34,054 bases of DNA from Syntrophales bacterium (GCA_030656035.1 JAUSOK010000052.1:1-34054); one strand, 5' to 3'; positions 8,569 through 18,358 are shown, counted from the first letter of the stretch. A program made the numbers and translations. Notes: generated by a model from the sequence alone, not told the origin.

Positions 8569-9728
8569 TGGCTGATCTCCTTGATAATATTATCGGCCTC
8601 CTGCCTGGACCACCGGTCTGCTTCGAGGATCTCTTCCAGACCGGGCGACGACAGCCAACGGTGGCGCGACAGGGCTTCCGAAATGACAACAGGCAGTTGT
8701 GTAAATTTAATTTTTTCCTGCAGGAAGGCTTCCACCGCTGTCTCATTGGCCCCGTTCAGGACGACGGGCAGCGTGCCGCCGGCGCGTCCGGCATCTATCG
8801 CGAGCTTGAGGCAGGGAAACCGGCCCGGGTCGGGTTCAAAAAATTCAAGCGGCGTCGCCCTCAGAAAATCCAAAAAGACGCCCTGATTGGGCATCCTCGA
8901 AGGGAATGACAGGGCATAGGCAATGGGTATCCGCATGTCGGGAATGCCCAACTGGGCCATGACGGAACCGTCAACGAATTCAACCATCGAATGGATGACG
9001 CTCTGGGGATGAACCAGCACATCGATCCGGTCGATGTCCAGGCCGAACAGCCATTTGGCCTCGATGATTTCAAGCCCCTTGTTCATCATGGAGGCGGAGT
9101 CGATGGTGATCTTCCGGCCCATCTCCCAGTTCGGGTGCTTCAGGGCGTCGGCGGGCGTGACCTGATCAAGTTGCGCCCTGGAAAAGGTGCGGAACGGTCC
9201 TCCGGATGCCGTCAGGATGATTCTGCGGACGTCCTGCTCCCGCTGACCGCTGAGACACTGAAAGACAGCACTGTGTTCACTGTCCACGGGCAGGATCCGA
9301 ACGTTCTTTTCCCGGGCTTTTTCAATGATCAGGTGTCCCGCTGTAACCAGGGTTTCCTTATTGGCAAGGGCGATGTGCTTTCCGGCGTCGAGGGCCTCCA
9401 GGGTTGGAACCAGCCCTGCGGATCCGACCATGGCCGAAATGACCATTTCCGCCTCCGGAACGCGGGCGACCTCCCGGTATCCCTCCGGCCCCCAGAGAAT
9501 TTCGGTCCGGCAATCGGGCGACAGAAGCTTCTTCAATCTGACTGCGTGCGTTTCATCCATCACGGCGGCGACCAGGGGGCGAAACTGCTCGATCTGGATC
9601 TTTAGCAGGTCGATATTTCTTCCTGCCGCAAGACCGACGACACAGCACTGCATCTTGTTTTGCGATACCACGTCCAGGCTGTTGACGCCGATAGAACCGG
9701 TTGATCCGAGAATGGATAACTTTTTCAT
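8565..9728 (-). CDS. dxr: 1-deoxy-D-xylulose-5-phosphate reductoisomerase
   Basis: Dxr (IspC) rearranges and reduces 1-deoxyxylulose 5-phosphate with NADPH to 2-C-methylerythritol 4-phosphate, the committed step of the non-mevalonate isoprenoid route. The 387 residues include the NADPH loop LGSTGSIGVNSLDVV at the N terminus, the metal-binding and substrate segment LPVDSEHSAVFQCL, SASMMNKGLEIIEAKWLF with second-shell ligands, and NGANETAVEAFL near the C terminus. It overlaps both cdsA and rseP by four bases. Its product feeds the undecaprenyl chain made by UppS, whose gene is two places upstream in the same run. Confidence 0.97.
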   Translation of the reverse strand: MKKLSILGSTGSIGVNSLDVVSQNKMQCCVVGLAAGRNIDLLKIQIEQFRPLVAAVMDETHAVRLKKLLSPDCRTEILWGPEGYREVARVPEAEMVISAMVGSAGLVPTLEALDAGKHIALANKETLVTAGHLIIEKAREKNVRILPVDSEHSAVFQCLSGQREQDVRRIILTASGGPFRTFSRAQLDQVTPADALKHPNWEMGRKITIDSASMMNKGLEIIEAKWLFGLDIDRIDVLVHPQSVIHSMVEFVDGSVMAQLGIPDMRIPIAYALSFPSRMPNQGVFLDFLRATPLEFFEPDPGRFPCLKLAIDAGRAGGTLPVVLNGANETAVEAFLQEKIKFTQLPVVISEALSRHRWLSSPGLEEILEADRWSRQEADNIIKEISH

Positions 9729-10531
9729 TGTATTAAGAAAATGTAATAATAGTAAACAAATGGCGCAATAAAGATCAGGCAGTCCAGCCGATCCAGGATG
9801 CCGCCGTGTCCCGGCAGGATGGCGCCGGAATCCTTAACCCCGGACGCTCTTTTCAGGGCCGACTCGCAGAGGTCGCCCAGTTGTCCCAGGATGCTGCCGA
9901 AAAAACCCAGGGACGCAGCATGGAGGATCGGAAGCGCCGGAAAAAAGAGCTGTTTGAAGATGATACATCCCGCTGTGCTGCCGACGATCAGGCCGATGGT
10001 CCCCTCCACGGTCTTGTTGGGACTGACGAGGGGCAGAATTTTCTTTTTTCCGAAATATTTTCCTACGTAGTAGGCGGTCACATCGCCGGAGAAAGCCAGC
10101 ACCAGCAGAAAAAAGATCCACAGCACCCCCTGATCAAAACGGCGGATCAGGATGAAATAGGACATCATCAGAGGGACATACATGAACCCGAGGATCAGTT
10201 TTCCCACGGGTAGAATATCAAAATGAGTTTCCTTGATTCTTAAAAGATAGGTAAAAAAGACCAGCAGCACCGAAAAACTAAGCAGGGCCAGCAGCAGTTG
10301 CATGTTGCCGAGATAAAAGGTCAAAGGAATCAAACACCCGATCACCATTCCTTCCGCCTTTTCCCGCAGGTGTCCCGTTCCGAAAGCAATTTGATGATAT
10401 TCGTAAACGCCCATCAGAATAATCCCGACGATCATGGCGGAAAACAGGGCATCCGACCCGAAGAAAATGACGGTAAACAGCAGCGGGACGGCGATGATCG
10501 CCGTAAGCCAGCGTTTCAGGTGCGATGTCAT
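9725..10531 (-). CDS. cdsA: Phosphatidate cytidylyltransferase
   Basis: CdsA makes CDP-diacylglycerol from CTP and phosphatidic acid, and so supplies PssA. The 268-residue protein is a polytopic membrane protein with about seven or eight hydrophobic segments. The C-terminal signature is present: GDVTAYYVGKYFGKKK, then SPNKTVEG, and KDSGAILPGHGGILDRLDCL, where the acidic residues bind metal. Four-base overlaps with uppS (upstream) and dxr (downstream) place it in a translationally coupled chain. Confidence 0.96.
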   Translation of the reverse strand: MTSHLKRWLTAIIAVPLLFTVIFFGSDALFSAMIVGIILMGVYEYHQIAFGTGHLREKAEGMVIGCLIPLTFYLGNMQLLLALLSFSVLLVFFTYLLRIKETHFDILPVGKLILGFMYVPLMMSYFILIRRFDQGVLWIFFLLVLAFSGDVTAYYVGKYFGKKKILPLVSPNKTVEGTIGLIVGSTAGCIIFKQLFFPALPILHAASLGFFGSILGQLGDLCESALKRASGVKDSGAILPGHGGILDRLDCLIFIAPFVYYYYIFLIQ

Positions 10532-11277
10532 GCTCTTTGATCCTTTTGAATCTGATCACTGGTCAGACCAAAACGCCTTTCCCGGCGCTGATACTCGGCA
10601 ATCGCCTTAAAAAGTTCGTCCCGGTTGAAATCGGGCCAGAGGACGTCGGTAAAATAAAACTCCGTGTAGGCGGATTGCCAGAGCAGAAAATTACTGATCC
10701 GGTATTCACCGCTGGTGCGGATGAGCAGATCTGGATCGGGCAGGCCGGCAGTATAGAGATAATCCGGAAAAATGTCTTTTGAAATGCCATGAAGGGACAG
10801 CTTGCCGGCATGAACATCCAGAACCATCTTTTTAAAGGCCGCGATGATTTCATCCCGACCTCCATAACTCAGGGCCAGATTGAGTGTCATGTCCCGATTA
10901 TGCGCCGTTTTAGCCATGGTTTCCTGCAGGGTGCTTTTGATGGGCTCCTTCAAGGCCTCCGTATCGCCGATGGTCGTCAGACGGATTCCGGTTTCAAGCA
11001 GTTCCCGGAGTTCCGAATGCAGGTATTCCTCCAACAGGCGCATCAGGGCATTGACTTCATGTTCCGGCCGAAGCCAGTTTTCCGTCGAGAAGGCATAGAG
11101 GGTCAAAACCTTGATGCCGATTTCCCGGCAGGCCCTCACGGTCGTCCGGACCGCTTCCGCCCCTTTCTTATGTCCGGAAATGCGCCCCATGGCATGCTGC
11201 TGAGCCCACCGGCCGTTTCCATCCATGATGACGGCGATGTGGCGGGGCAGCTTCTGAAGGTCGATATCACTCATCAT
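10528..11277 (-). CDS. uppS: Undecaprenyl diphosphate synthase (cis-prenyltransferase)
   Basis: UppS extends farnesyl diphosphate with eight isopentenyl units in cis to form undecaprenyl diphosphate, the lipid carrier for cell-wall and surface polysaccharides. All family motifs are present in 249 residues: MDGNGRWA with catalytic Asp19, GHKKGAEAVR, LYAFSTENW, SYGGRDEI, and RTSGEYRISNFLLWQ followed by AYTE. Two adjacent ATG codons open the frame, with a GAGGGG sequence about 14 bases upstream. The second Met (11274) is equally possible. It is the first gene of the uppS-cdsA-dxr-rseP chain, and a terminator upstream separates it from frr. Confidence 0.97.
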   Translation of the reverse strand: MMSDIDLQKLPRHIAVIMDGNGRWAQQHAMGRISGHKKGAEAVRTTVRACREIGIKVLTLYAFSTENWLRPEHEVNALMRLLEEYLHSELRELLETGIRLTTIGDTEALKEPIKSTLQETMAKTAHNRDMTLNLALSYGGRDEIIAAFKKMVLDVHAGKLSLHGISKDIFPDYLYTAGLPDPDLLIRTSGEYRISNFLLWQSAYTEFYFTDVLWPDFNRDELFKAIAEYQRRERRFGLTSDQIQKDQRA

Positions 11278-11363
11278 GAGACCGGATTTCCCCTCGTTTG
11301 CGTGGCCTGCATGTCCATGCTCTCCTGGCTACCATAATCAACTGCAAGTTACAACAGGTCTTT

Positions 11364-11392
11364 AAAAAAACGGGGAGCCGCAAGGCTCCCCG
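11364..11392 (-). terminator. Intrinsic terminator of the rpsB-tsf-pyrH-frr group
   Basis: A perfect nine-base stem CGGGGAGCC (11371-11379) and GGCTCCCCG (11384-11392) with a GCAA loop (TTGC on the minus strand) is followed on the minus strand by seven T. It lies 27 bases after the frr stop codon and is a textbook Rho-independent terminator. Confidence 0.9.
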
Positions 11393-11419
11393 CTATCTAT
11401 TGTCTATGCGGACCGGGCC

Positions 11420-11977
11420 TCAGATCTGCATGATTTCCTTTTCCTTGGCAGCAAGGATCACGTCTGTTTTTGCGATGTCTTTGTCCATAAGCTTCTTGAC
11501 TTCCTCCTGCTGCGTAAACATCTCGTCTTCGGAAATGACATTGTCCTTTTTTAGAATCTTGAACTTTTCATTGGCATCCCGCCTGGCATTTCTCAATTTG
11601 ATTTTGCACTCTTCCGCCGATTTCCGGACAATCTTGACCAGATCCTTCCGACGCTCTTCCGTCAGCTGCGGGATGGCAAGCCGGACCAACTTTCCATCGT
11701 TGGTCGGCATCAGGCCAAGATCCGACTTCTGGATCGCCTTCTCGATGGCCCCAATGGCGCTGACATCCCAGGGCGAGATCAGGATAAGGCGGCTTTCAGG
11801 TATGGAAAGACTGGCGACCTGGTTCAACGGCGTTGATGCGCCGTAATAATCAACCTTGATCCCGTCCAGCAAAGACAGGGACGCCCGCCCCGTTCGGACT
11901 TTATTAAAAGATTTCTCCATCGACTGAATGGATTTTTCCATATTTTCTTTCAGTTCCTTAAAAATCGCATCTTTCAT
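11420..11977 (-). CDS. frr: Ribosome recycling factor
   Basis: RRF works with EF-G to split the post-termination ribosome. The 185-residue length is exact for the family. Recognisable segments are [34 protein letters not shown] near the N terminus (triple-helix arm) and a basic helix with [25 protein letters not shown]. Its ATG overlaps the pyrH stop by four bases. It is the last gene before a strong terminator, completing the common bacterial order rpsB-tsf-pyrH-frr. Confidence 0.98.
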   Translation of the reverse strand: MKDAIFKELKENMEKSIQSMEKSFNKVRTGRASLSLLDGIKVDYYGASTPLNQVASLSIPESRLILISPWDVSAIGAIEKAIQKSDLGLMPTNDGKLVRLAIPQLTEERRKDLVKIVRKSAEECKIKLRNARRDANEKFKILKKDNVISEDEMFTQQEEVKKLMDKDIAKTDVILAAKEKEIMQI

Positions 11978-12696
11978 TGTTCACCTCCTACGGCAGTTCC
12001 GATGGCCTGTCCGCAAATCACACCTTTGATATTTCCGCTTTTCAAAAGATTGAAAACCACGATGGGCAATCGATTATCACGGCACAGGGATATGGCCGTT
12101 GCATCCATCACGCTCAGGCTTTTCGTCAGGACATCGGTATAGCTGATTTTTTTGAACAATCTGGCATCGGGAAATTTCACGGGGTCGCGGTCATAAACCC
12201 CATCAACTTTCGTCGCTTTGATGATCACATCGGCCTTGATCTCAACCGCGCGGAGCGCTGCCGCCGTGTCGGTCGTAAAAAAGGGATTGCCGGTCCCCCC
12301 GGCGAAGATCACCACCCTGCCCTTTTCCAGGTGCCGGATGGCCCTTCTCTGGATGAAGGGTTCGGCAACTTCCCTCATTTCAATGGCCGACTGAACCCGG
12401 GCGACCACATCAATGGTTTCCAGTGCGCTCTGCAGAAGCAGGCTGTTCATGACCGTCGCCAGCATTCCCACATAATCCGCCATGGTTCGGTCCACACCAC
12501 GGCTACTGGCTTCCAGTCCACGGAAGAGATTGCCTCCCCCGACGACAACTCCCATCTGCACGCCGAGCGCGACGACCTCTTTAATCTCTCCGGCGATTTG
12601 ACCCACAACCTCCGGATCAATGCCGAAGAGGCGCTTTCCCATCAGCGCCTCGCCGCTGAGCTTCAGAAGTACTCGACGATAAACCGGTTTTTCCAT
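11974..12696 (-). CDS. pyrH: Uridylate kinase
   Basis: PyrH phosphorylates UMP to UDP with ATP and is the bacterial UMP-specific member of the amino-acid-kinase superfamily. The 240 residues begin with [15 protein letters not shown] (phosphate loop), and then show [47 protein letters not shown] and [10 protein letters not shown]. These are the family motifs in the expected order. It lies 23 bases after tsf and overlaps frr. Nothing unusual was seen. Confidence 0.98.
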   Translation of the reverse strand: MEKPVYRRVLLKLSGEALMGKRLFGIDPEVVGQIAGEIKEVVALGVQMGVVVGGGNLFRGLEASSRGVDRTMADYVGMLATVMNSLLLQSALETIDVVARVQSAIEMREVAEPFIQRRAIRHLEKGRVVIFAGGTGNPFFTTDTAAALRAVEIKADVIIKATKVDGVYDRDPVKFPDARLFKKISYTDVLTKSLSVMDATAISLCRDNRLPIVVFNLLKSGNIKGVICGQAIGTAVGGEQ

Positions 12697-12719
12697 TCGT
12701 TAAGATTATTCTACGCGTG

Positions 12720-13316
12720 TTAATCGACGCCCAGTTGAAACCGCGCAAACCGCCTGATGACGATATTTTCACCGGTTTTGGCGATCAGGTTGCTGATCAG
12801 GGTTCCAACCGTGATATCGGTATTTTTTATGAACTTCTGATCGACAAGGCACACATCTTCATAATATTTTTTAAGTTTTCCTTCGATAATCTTGTCCCAA
12901 ATCTTCTCTGGTTTCTTTTCGGCCGCGAGCTGTTCCCGGTAAATGGATTTTTCACGCTCCAGGGCTTCCGGAGGAATTTCATCGGCCCTCACATAGACCG
13001 GATTGGAGGCCGCCACATGCATGGCAATATCCCTGGTCATGGTTAGAAAATCTTCTGTTTTTGCCACAAAATCCGTTTCACAATTGACTTCCACCAGCAC
13101 TCCGATTTTACCGCCCATGTGAATATAGGAGGCAACGGCGCCATCCTTGGCCGCTTTGGACGAGCGCTTCGTCGCCGCAGACATCCCCTTCTTCCGTAAA
13201 TAATCAATGGCCTTTTCAAAGTCGCCGCTTGCGGCCGCCAGGGCCTCTTTGCAGTCCATCATGCCGGCGCCCGTCTTGACCCGCAATTCCTTAACCATTT
13301 CTGATGTGATGTTCAA
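12720..13316 (-). CDS. tsf: Elongation factor Ts, short form
   Basis: EF-Ts exchanges GDP for GTP on EF-Tu. The UBA-like N-terminal domain (about 1-50; ELRVKTGAGMMDCKEAL, ALAAASGDFEKAIDYLRKKG) and the TDFV motif (NCETDFVAKTEDF) that contacts EF-Tu are intact. At 198 residues it is the short version with a single core subdomain and a C-terminal module, as in many non-gamma bacteria, and not a truncation: the frame ends in a normal FARFQLGVD tail. It follows rpsB after a 106-base spacer containing a stable hairpin. Confidence 0.97.
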   Translation of the reverse strand: MNITSEMVKELRVKTGAGMMDCKEALAAASGDFEKAIDYLRKKGMSAATKRSSKAAKDGAVASYIHMGGKIGVLVEVNCETDFVAKTEDFLTMTRDIAMHVAASNPVYVRADEIPPEALEREKSIYREQLAAEKKPEKIWDKIIEGKLKKYYEDVCLVDQKFIKNTDITVGTLISNLIAKTGENIVIRRFARFQLGVD

Positions 13317-13347
13317 TGGATGCTACCTCCTGAATCTTTTTTGCGAA

Positions 13348-13415
13348 AAGTGCCAGAATGCCCCGCTCTGTGAGCGGGGTTCTTCACTTTTTGGAACCGA
13401 TATTCGCCGGCACTT
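13348..13415 (-). other. Hairpin in the rpsB-tsf spacer
   Basis: CCCCGCTC (13361-13368) and GAGCGGGG (13372-13379) form a perfect eight-base stem with a three-base loop. An outer pair, AAGTGCC (13348-13354) with GGCACTT (13409-13415), can enclose it. On the minus strand no T run follows, so it is not a normal terminator. It might lower read-through or act as an RNA-processing or stability element between rpsB and tsf. Confidence 0.4.
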
Positions 13416-13422
13416 CTATCCA

Positions 13423-14235
13423 TCAGGCCGATTCATGATGTTCATGCTCTTTCGTTTCGATGCTTTCAGGAATATCGGCTTCGGAAACATCCTCTTCCTT
13501 GCCAACTTCCGGCGTACGCTTCTTGTCGCTTTCCGCCTGCAGTCGCTCTTCCATGCGTTTCTTGCCCTCCAGGACGGCATCTGCCATTTTCGACGCAAAC
13601 AGCTTGATCGCCCGGATGGCGTCGTCATTGCCGGGAATGATATAATCGATGTCATCGGGATCGCAGTTCGTGTCCACCATGGCGACGATCGGAATCCGCA
13701 ACTTTTTCGCCTCATTCACGCCGATGAGTTCGCGTTTCGGATCGACGACGAAAAGACCGCCCGGATAGCCTTTCATGTTCCGGATGCCGCCTAAAACCTT
13801 CTCCAGTTTGTCCTTTTCTTTCTGCAGCTTCAGAATTTCCTTTTTCGGGAAGGCTTTGATACTGTCATCGGCTATCATTTTATCCAGTGTGTTCAAGCGG
13901 TCGATGCTCTTCTTGATGGTCGTGAAGTTCGTCAGCATCCCGCCCAGCCAGCGCTGATTCACATAGGGCATGCCGCACCGCTGCGATTCCTCGCGGATGG
14001 ATTCCTGCGACTGTTTCTTGGTCCCTACAAAGAGGAGCTCACGGCCATCGGCTACCATCTCGACAATGAAATTATAAGCGGACTGAAACAGAGCCACCGT
14101 CTGTTGGAGATCGATGATGTAAATGCCGTTGCGCGCCCCGAAAATGTAGGGTTTCATTTTGGGATTCCATTTGTTGGTCTGGTGACCGAAATGGACCCCC
14201 GCTTCAAGTAACAACTTCATTGAAATGCTTGCCAT
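13423..14235 (-). CDS. rpsB: 30S ribosomal protein S2
   Basis: S2 binds the 30S head-platform junction near S1. The N-terminal signature [23 protein letters not shown] and the segments [26 protein letters not shown] and VVDPKRE, with [13 protein letters not shown], are all present. At 270 residues it carries a C-terminal tail (about 235-270) rich in Glu, Asp and His, longer than in E. coli S2 and variable across bacteria. An AAGGAG ribosome site lies before the ATG. It opens the rpsB-tsf-pyrH-frr group. Confidence 0.98.
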   Translation of the reverse strand: MASISMKLLLEAGVHFGHQTNKWNPKMKPYIFGARNGIYIIDLQQTVALFQSAYNFIVEMVADGRELLFVGTKKQSQESIREESQRCGMPYVNQRWLGGMLTNFTTIKKSIDRLNTLDKMIADDSIKAFPKKEILKLQKEKDKLEKVLGGIRNMKGYPGGLFVVDPKRELIGVNEAKKLRIPIVAMVDTNCDPDDIDYIIPGNDDAIRAIKLFASKMADAVLEGKKRMEERLQAESDKKRTPEVGKEEDVSEADIPESIETKEHEHHESA

Positions 14236-14363
14236 GTTCCATACTCCTTATCTGTTGTGTTTTTTCCGCCACCTCCGTCGTGTCAACCGGTTACATTCCT
14301 TGATGAAATGCACACGCCGGCCAATCGGGAAATGTGTGAAATCTGTTGAGAAATAACATATGC

Positions 14364-14391
14364 ATCATGAATAATCAAGATAAAAAGTCAA
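14364..14391 (-). promoter_or_regulatory. Candidate promoter upstream of rpsB
   Basis: On the minus strand TTGACT (14391-14386) is followed after 16 bases by CATGAT (14369-14364), in an AT-rich stretch about 130 bases upstream of the rpsB start. The -10 match is weak, so the exact boxes are uncertain, but the 227-base spacer between argJ and rpsB is the natural place for this promoter. Confidence 0.3.
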
Positions 14392-14462
14392 TGTTTTTAC
14401 ATTTGGGCGAGAAAAGCTGATCATGGAAAAAAAGCTCTATGGGGAAATATTTCACGCAGCCG

Positions 14463-15662
14463 TTATGTATGGTAGTGAGCATTGATTTTGACATAATCAT
14501 AGGAAAGATCCGAGGTGTAAAGACAGAACGACTTTGCCCCCATGTCGAGCTGGATGCGAAGGCGAAGCGTTTCTTTGCTCATGATTTGCCGCAACTTTTT
14601 CATATCCCTCGCTACGCCTCGCCCCTGCTTGAAAACGGCTGTTTCCTCAAAATAAACATCAACTGCGTCAACAGGCAAGGGAATGCCCGCAGACCCGGCC
14701 GCGGCAATGATTCTGCCCCAGTTCGGGTCCTGGCCGAAACAAGCCGTCTTGAAAAGATTGGAATTGGCAATGGCATAGGCAATCTTTCTTGCATCGCTAC
14801 ACGTTCGGGCGCCCTGGACGTCAATCCGGATCATCTTGGTGGCCCCTTCTCCGTCTCTGACCATGGACTGTGACAACTCCGACAGAACGCCAACCAGCAT
14901 CTCCTGAAAAACGGGCAAAGACTTCGAGCGGTTCGTGATGACGGGGTTTCCGGCCGCACCATTGGCCAGAATGATGGCCGTGTCATTGGTGCTCATGCAC
15001 CCGTCGACCGAAACGGCATTGAAGCTTTGATCGACGGCTCTGCGGAAAATCCGATCCAGGGCGGCGCCATCGACATGGGCATCGGTCATTACGTAAGCCA
15101 GCATCGTGGCCATGTGCGGCTCAATCATCCCCGCACCCTTTGCCATGCCGCAGAGTGTGATTTCCCTGGCGCCGATCCGGCCTTTTCTGATGGCGATTTT
15201 CGGAAAACGGTCCGTGGTCATGATCGCCTCTTCCGCATCCGAAACGCCTTCCGGCCTCAACCCCTTGATCAGCTTATCCAGGCCGGATTCAATCTTTTTT
15301 ACGGGAAGCCGGTGGCCGATCACGCCCGTGGAGGCCACGAGAACAAGGTCATCCTGAATGTTAAGTCTTTTTGACAGGGCCGCCGATGTGGCCCGTGCGT
15401 CGCCATAACCTTCCGGACCGGTAGCGGCATTGGCATTTCCGCTGTTGGTCAAAATAGCCTGGGCGCGTCCCGATTTGATCCGCTCCATATCGAGCAGAAC
15501 CGGCGCCGCCTTGAAGACGTTGGTGGTAAATACGGCAGCGGCCGTCGCCGGCACAGTCGAATAGATCAGGGAAAGATCCTTCTTGCGGTCTTCCTTGATG
15601 CCGGCATGGATGCCGTTGGCCAGGAATCCGGGAACAACATATGCTTCCTGTTCTATCTTCAT
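14463..15662 (-). CDS. argJ: Bifunctional ornithine acetyltransferase / N-acetylglutamate synthase
   Basis: ArgJ moves the acetyl group from N-acetylornithine to glutamate, recycling it in arginine synthesis. Some members also acetylate glutamate from acetyl-CoA. The 399-residue precursor contains the self-cleavage site GMAKGAGMIEPHMATML, where Thr186 becomes the N-terminal nucleophile of the beta chain after cutting between Ala185 and Thr186. Other conserved parts are TNSGNANAATG, ASTGVIGHRLP and GQDPNWGRI. The open frame runs 45 codons further upstream into the end of secA. The ATG at 15662 is chosen because a GAGGGG ribosome site precedes it and MKIEQEAYVVPGF matches the usual N terminus. 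Whether it is mono- or bifunctional cannot be told from sequence alone. Confidence 0.95.
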   Translation of the reverse strand: MKIEQEAYVVPGFLANGIHAGIKEDRKKDLSLIYSTVPATAAAVFTTNVFKAAPVLLDMERIKSGRAQAILTNSGNANAATGPEGYGDARATSAALSKRLNIQDDLVLVASTGVIGHRLPVKKIESGLDKLIKGLRPEGVSDAEEAIMTTDRFPKIAIRKGRIGAREITLCGMAKGAGMIEPHMATMLAYVMTDAHVDGAALDRIFRRAVDQSFNAVSVDGCMSTNDTAIILANGAAGNPVITNRSKSLPVFQEMLVGVLSELSQSMVRDGEGATKMIRIDVQGARTCSDARKIAYAIANSNLFKTACFGQDPNWGRIIAAAGSAGIPLPVDAVDVYFEETAVFKQGRGVARDMKKLRQIMSKETLRLRIQLDMGAKSFCLYTSDLSYDYVKINAHYHT

Positions 15663-15723
15663 ATCCCCTCTTATTGAAATCTTTTCACAGCCGCTGCAAA
15701 ATGATTCGCAAGCGGAGATCCTT

Positions 15724-18243
15724 TCACTTTCCACAGCATTTCTTATACTTTTTACCGCTGCCGCATGAGCAGGGATCATTCCGGCCGATCTTGTCATGCT
15801 CCCGCTTGACGGTTTTGGGTTCCGGCGTGTCTTCGCCCCTGCTCATGATATAATCCTGTCGCTGCTTTTCCTGCATTTCCTCAATCTCTTGATCGCGCTG
15901 GATCTGAACACCGCACAGCTTCAGCAGCGTCTCGGCCTTGATGCGGTAGATCATTTCCATGAACATGGAGTAGCCTTCCTTCTGATACTCCCGGGCAGGG
16001 TCCTTCTGTCCGTACCCCCTCAGGCCGATCCCCTCCTTCAGGTGATCCATGGCCAGCAGATGATCCTTCCACTGGGAGTCGATGGATTGCAGCATGATCA
16101 TTGTCATGAGATGATGCATCAGGGCCTCGCCGAAGTTCTCCTCCTTCTTCTTCAGATGGCCTTTGACGGCGGCGACAATGACTTCTTCGATTTCTTTTAT
16201 GCCGAGACCCTTTTCCGGATCACAGAGATTGAGCTTCAGGAAAAACTGTTTGTAAATCGCGTCATCGAGTCCTTTGAGGTTCCACTCTTCCGGGTGCTGC
16301 TTTTCCTCGATAAAGTCAGGGATCAATTCTTCCACAACCTCATCGAGCATTTCCTCGATATCTTCCCACAACTGCTCGCCCCGCAGCACTTTTTTGCGCT
16401 GTTCGTAGATAACCTGTCGCTGGCGGTTCATCACGTCATCGTATTCGAGCAGATGCTTGCGCATGTCGAAGTTCTGCCCCTCCACGCGCTTCTGGGCATT
16501 TTCGATAGCTTTCGAAATCATCTTGTGCTCGATGGGCTCGTTCTCCTCAATGCCGATCTTGTCCATAATCCCGGAAATTCTCTCAGCCCCGAATATCCTG
16601 AGGAGATCGTCTTCCAGAGAGAGATAGAATCTTGAAGAGCCGTTGTCGCCCTGTCTTCCCGAACGGCCCCGGAGCTGGTTGTCGATGCGCCGGCTCTCAT
16701 GCCGTTCCGTCCCGAGGATATGAAGGCCGCCCAGATCGGCCACGCCTTCTCCCAGCTTGATATCCGTGCCCCGGCCCGCCATATTCGTGGAGATCGTCAC
16801 CGCACCCCTCTGGCCGGCCGCGGCGATGATTTCCGCTTCCCGTTCGTGGTGCTTGGCGTTGAGAACATGATGCTTGATCCCTGTACGGGTCAAATATTTG
16901 CTGAGCAGTTCCGATTTTTCAATGGAAATAGTCCCGACGAGAACAGGCCGTCCCGCCTCATACATTTCCCTGATTTCCTCGATGACGGCGTTGAACTTCT
17001 CCTGTTCCGTTTTGTAGATCACATCGGTGTGATCCTCCCGGATCATGGGCATGTTTGTGGGCGCCACGAGCACTTCCAGCTTGTAGATTTTATCGAACTC
17101 CGTCGCTTCCGTATCGGCGGTTCCGGTCATGCCGGCCAGTTTCTTGTACATTCTGAAGAAATTCTGGAAGGTGATGGAAGCCAGTGTCTGGTTCTCGCGT
17201 TCAATCTTGACCTTTTCCTTTGCTTCGAGCGCCTGATGCAAGCCGTCGCTGTAGCGCCTGCCCGGCATCACCCTTCCCGTGAATTCATCGACAATGATGA
17301 CCTCCCCGTCCTTAACGACATAATCCACATCCCGCCTGAAAAGGGAATGGGCCTTGAGGGCCTGGTTGGTATGGTGGAGCAGTTCGATATTCTTGGGGTC
17401 AAAGAGGTTTTGTACCTTGAGATAGGTCTCGACGCGGGCCACGCCCTCTTCCGTCAAAACGACGGTGCGGCTCTTTTCTTCAACGGTATAATCCTTATCC
17501 CTGCGCAGGCGGGGGATGATCTGATTGATCTGGTAGTACTTGTCGGTCGATTCTTCGGACGCGCCGGAAATGATCAGCGGCGTCCGGGCCTCATCGATCA
17601 GAATGCTGTCCACCTCGTCCACGATGGCATAATGGAATTCACGCTGGACATAATCCTCCAGCGTGAATTTCATGTTGTCGCGCAGGTAATCAAAGCCGAA
17701 TTCATTATTTGTTCCGTAAGTAATGTCGCAATGATAGGCATTGCGCCGCTCATCATCATCAAGACCATGAACGACCACGCCGACGCTCATGCCCAGCATG
17801 CGGTAGATGGGCCCCATCCATTCCGCATCCCGCCGGGCCAGGTAATCATTGACGGTGATCAGATGGACGCCCCGGCCCGTCAGGGCATTCAGATACATAG
17901 GCATGGTGGCCGCCAGGGTCTTTCCTTCACCGGTCTTCATTTCCGCAATCTTGCCTTCGTGCAGGACCAGCCCGCCCAGGATTTGAACATCGAAAGGCCT
18001 CATGTTCACCGTTCGCCGGGCTGCTTCGCGGACAACGGCAAAGGCTTCGGCCATGATGTCATCGAGCGCAGCGCCCTGGGCCAGCTTTTCCCGGAAATAG
18101 GGCGTCCTAAGTGCCAACTCGGCATCCGTCATTTTTGCAACGGACGCTTCCAGATCATTGACTTCGTGCAGAGTCAACGATAACCGCTTCATTTCACGTT
18201 CATTCTTGCTGCCGATAAATTTTCTGACGATGGCTCCGAACAT
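15724..18243 (-). CDS. secA: Preprotein translocase motor ATPase SecA
   Basis: SecA drives unfolded preproteins through the SecYEG channel with ATP. The 839-residue protein has Walker [15 protein letters not shown] (TGEGKT at 104-109), DEVD at 209-212, [31 protein letters not shown], the second nucleotide domain with [10 protein letters not shown] and RGRSGRQGD, and the C-terminal zinc domain (Cys825, Cys827, Cys836, Cys837) that binds SecB or ribosomes. Length and domain order are typical. It is preceded by an unusual leader with terminator-like and alternative hairpins, and argJ follows 61 bases after it. A long open frame on the opposite strand (16699-18183) is only a by-product of its codon use. 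Confidence 0.98.
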   Translation of the reverse strand: MFGAIVRKFIGSKNEREMKRLSLTLHEVNDLEASVAKMTDAELALRTPYFREKLAQGAALDDIMAEAFAVVREAARRTVNMRPFDVQILGGLVLHEGKIAEMKTGEGKTLAATMPMYLNALTGRGVHLITVNDYLARRDAEWMGPIYRMLGMSVGVVVHGLDDDERRNAYHCDITYGTNNEFGFDYLRDNMKFTLEDYVQREFHYAIVDEVDSILIDEARTPLIISGASEESTDKYYQINQIIPRLRRDKDYTVEEKSRTVVLTEEGVARVETYLKVQNLFDPKNIELLHHTNQALKAHSLFRRDVDYVVKDGEVIIVDEFTGRVMPGRRYSDGLHQALEAKEKVKIERENQTLASITFQNFFRMYKKLAGMTGTADTEATEFDKIYKLEVLVAPTNMPMIREDHTDVIYKTEQEKFNAVIEEIREMYEAGRPVLVGTISIEKSELLSKYLTRTGIKHHVLNAKHHEREAEIIAAAGQRGAVTISTNMAGRGTDIKLGEGVADLGGLHILGTERHESRRIDNQLRGRSGRQGDNGSSRFYLSLEDDLLRIFGAERISGIMDKIGIEENEPIEHKMISKAIENAQKRVEGQNFDMRKHLLEYDDVMNRQRQVIYEQRKKVLRGEQLWEDIEEMLDEVVEELIPDFIEEKQHPEEWNLKGLDDAIYKQFFLKLNLCDPEKGLGIKEIEEVIVAAVKGHLKKKEENFGEALMHHLMTMIMLQSIDSQWKDHLLAMDHLKEGIGLRGYGQKDPAREYQKEGYSMFMEMIYRIKAETLLKLCGVQIQRDQEIEEMQEKQRQDYIMSRGEDTPEPKTVKREHDKIGRNDPCSCGSGKKYKKCCGK

Positions 18244-18255
18244 TTCTGATCCTTT

Positions 18256-18281
18256 AAAAAAAGCCGGTATCTTTAACCGGC
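18256..18281 (-). terminator. Terminator-shaped hairpin directly before secA (possible attenuator)
   Basis: Read in the secA direction, GCCGGT, a seven-base loop and ACCGGC are followed immediately by seven T. Then come AAAGGATC and the secA start 12 bases after the T run. Because it lies between the candidate promoter and the gene, it would stop secA transcripts unless the hairpin is prevented from forming. Confidence 0.55.
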
Positions 18282-18327
18282 GTTAACGAAAACGCCACAG
18301 ACGACCTGATATCGGTCGTCTGTGGCG
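18276..18327 (-). promoter_or_regulatory. secA leader: 14-base-pair hairpin and overlapping alternative stem
   Basis: CGCCACAGACGACC (18293-18306) and its exact complement at 18314-18327 make a perfect 14-pair stem with a seven-base loop. In the secA sense, the end of this stem (GGCG, continuing as GGCGTT) can instead pair with AACGCC, which contains the first bases of the terminator stem. The three hairpins are therefore mutually exclusive in sequence, as in attenuators. No leader peptide was seen, since the candidate transcription start falls next to the first stem. Confidence 0.45.
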
Positions 18328-18331
18328 AGCA

Positions 18332-18358
18332 TTTATAATAAGTATTGTCGAAGGTCAA
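18332..18358 (-). promoter_or_regulatory. Candidate sigma-70 promoter for secA
   Basis: On the minus strand TTGACC (18358-18353) is followed by TATAAA (18337-18332) with a 15-base spacer, slightly short. Transcription would start around 18325, at the foot of the 14-pair hairpin, leaving an 80-base leader before secA. Confidence 0.45.

Noticed and set aside
16699-18183. A 494-codon open frame on the plus strand, opposite secA
   Set aside because: secA on the minus strand is certain over its full length. The antisense frame shows no family motif and no ribosome site, and is explained by secA codon use.
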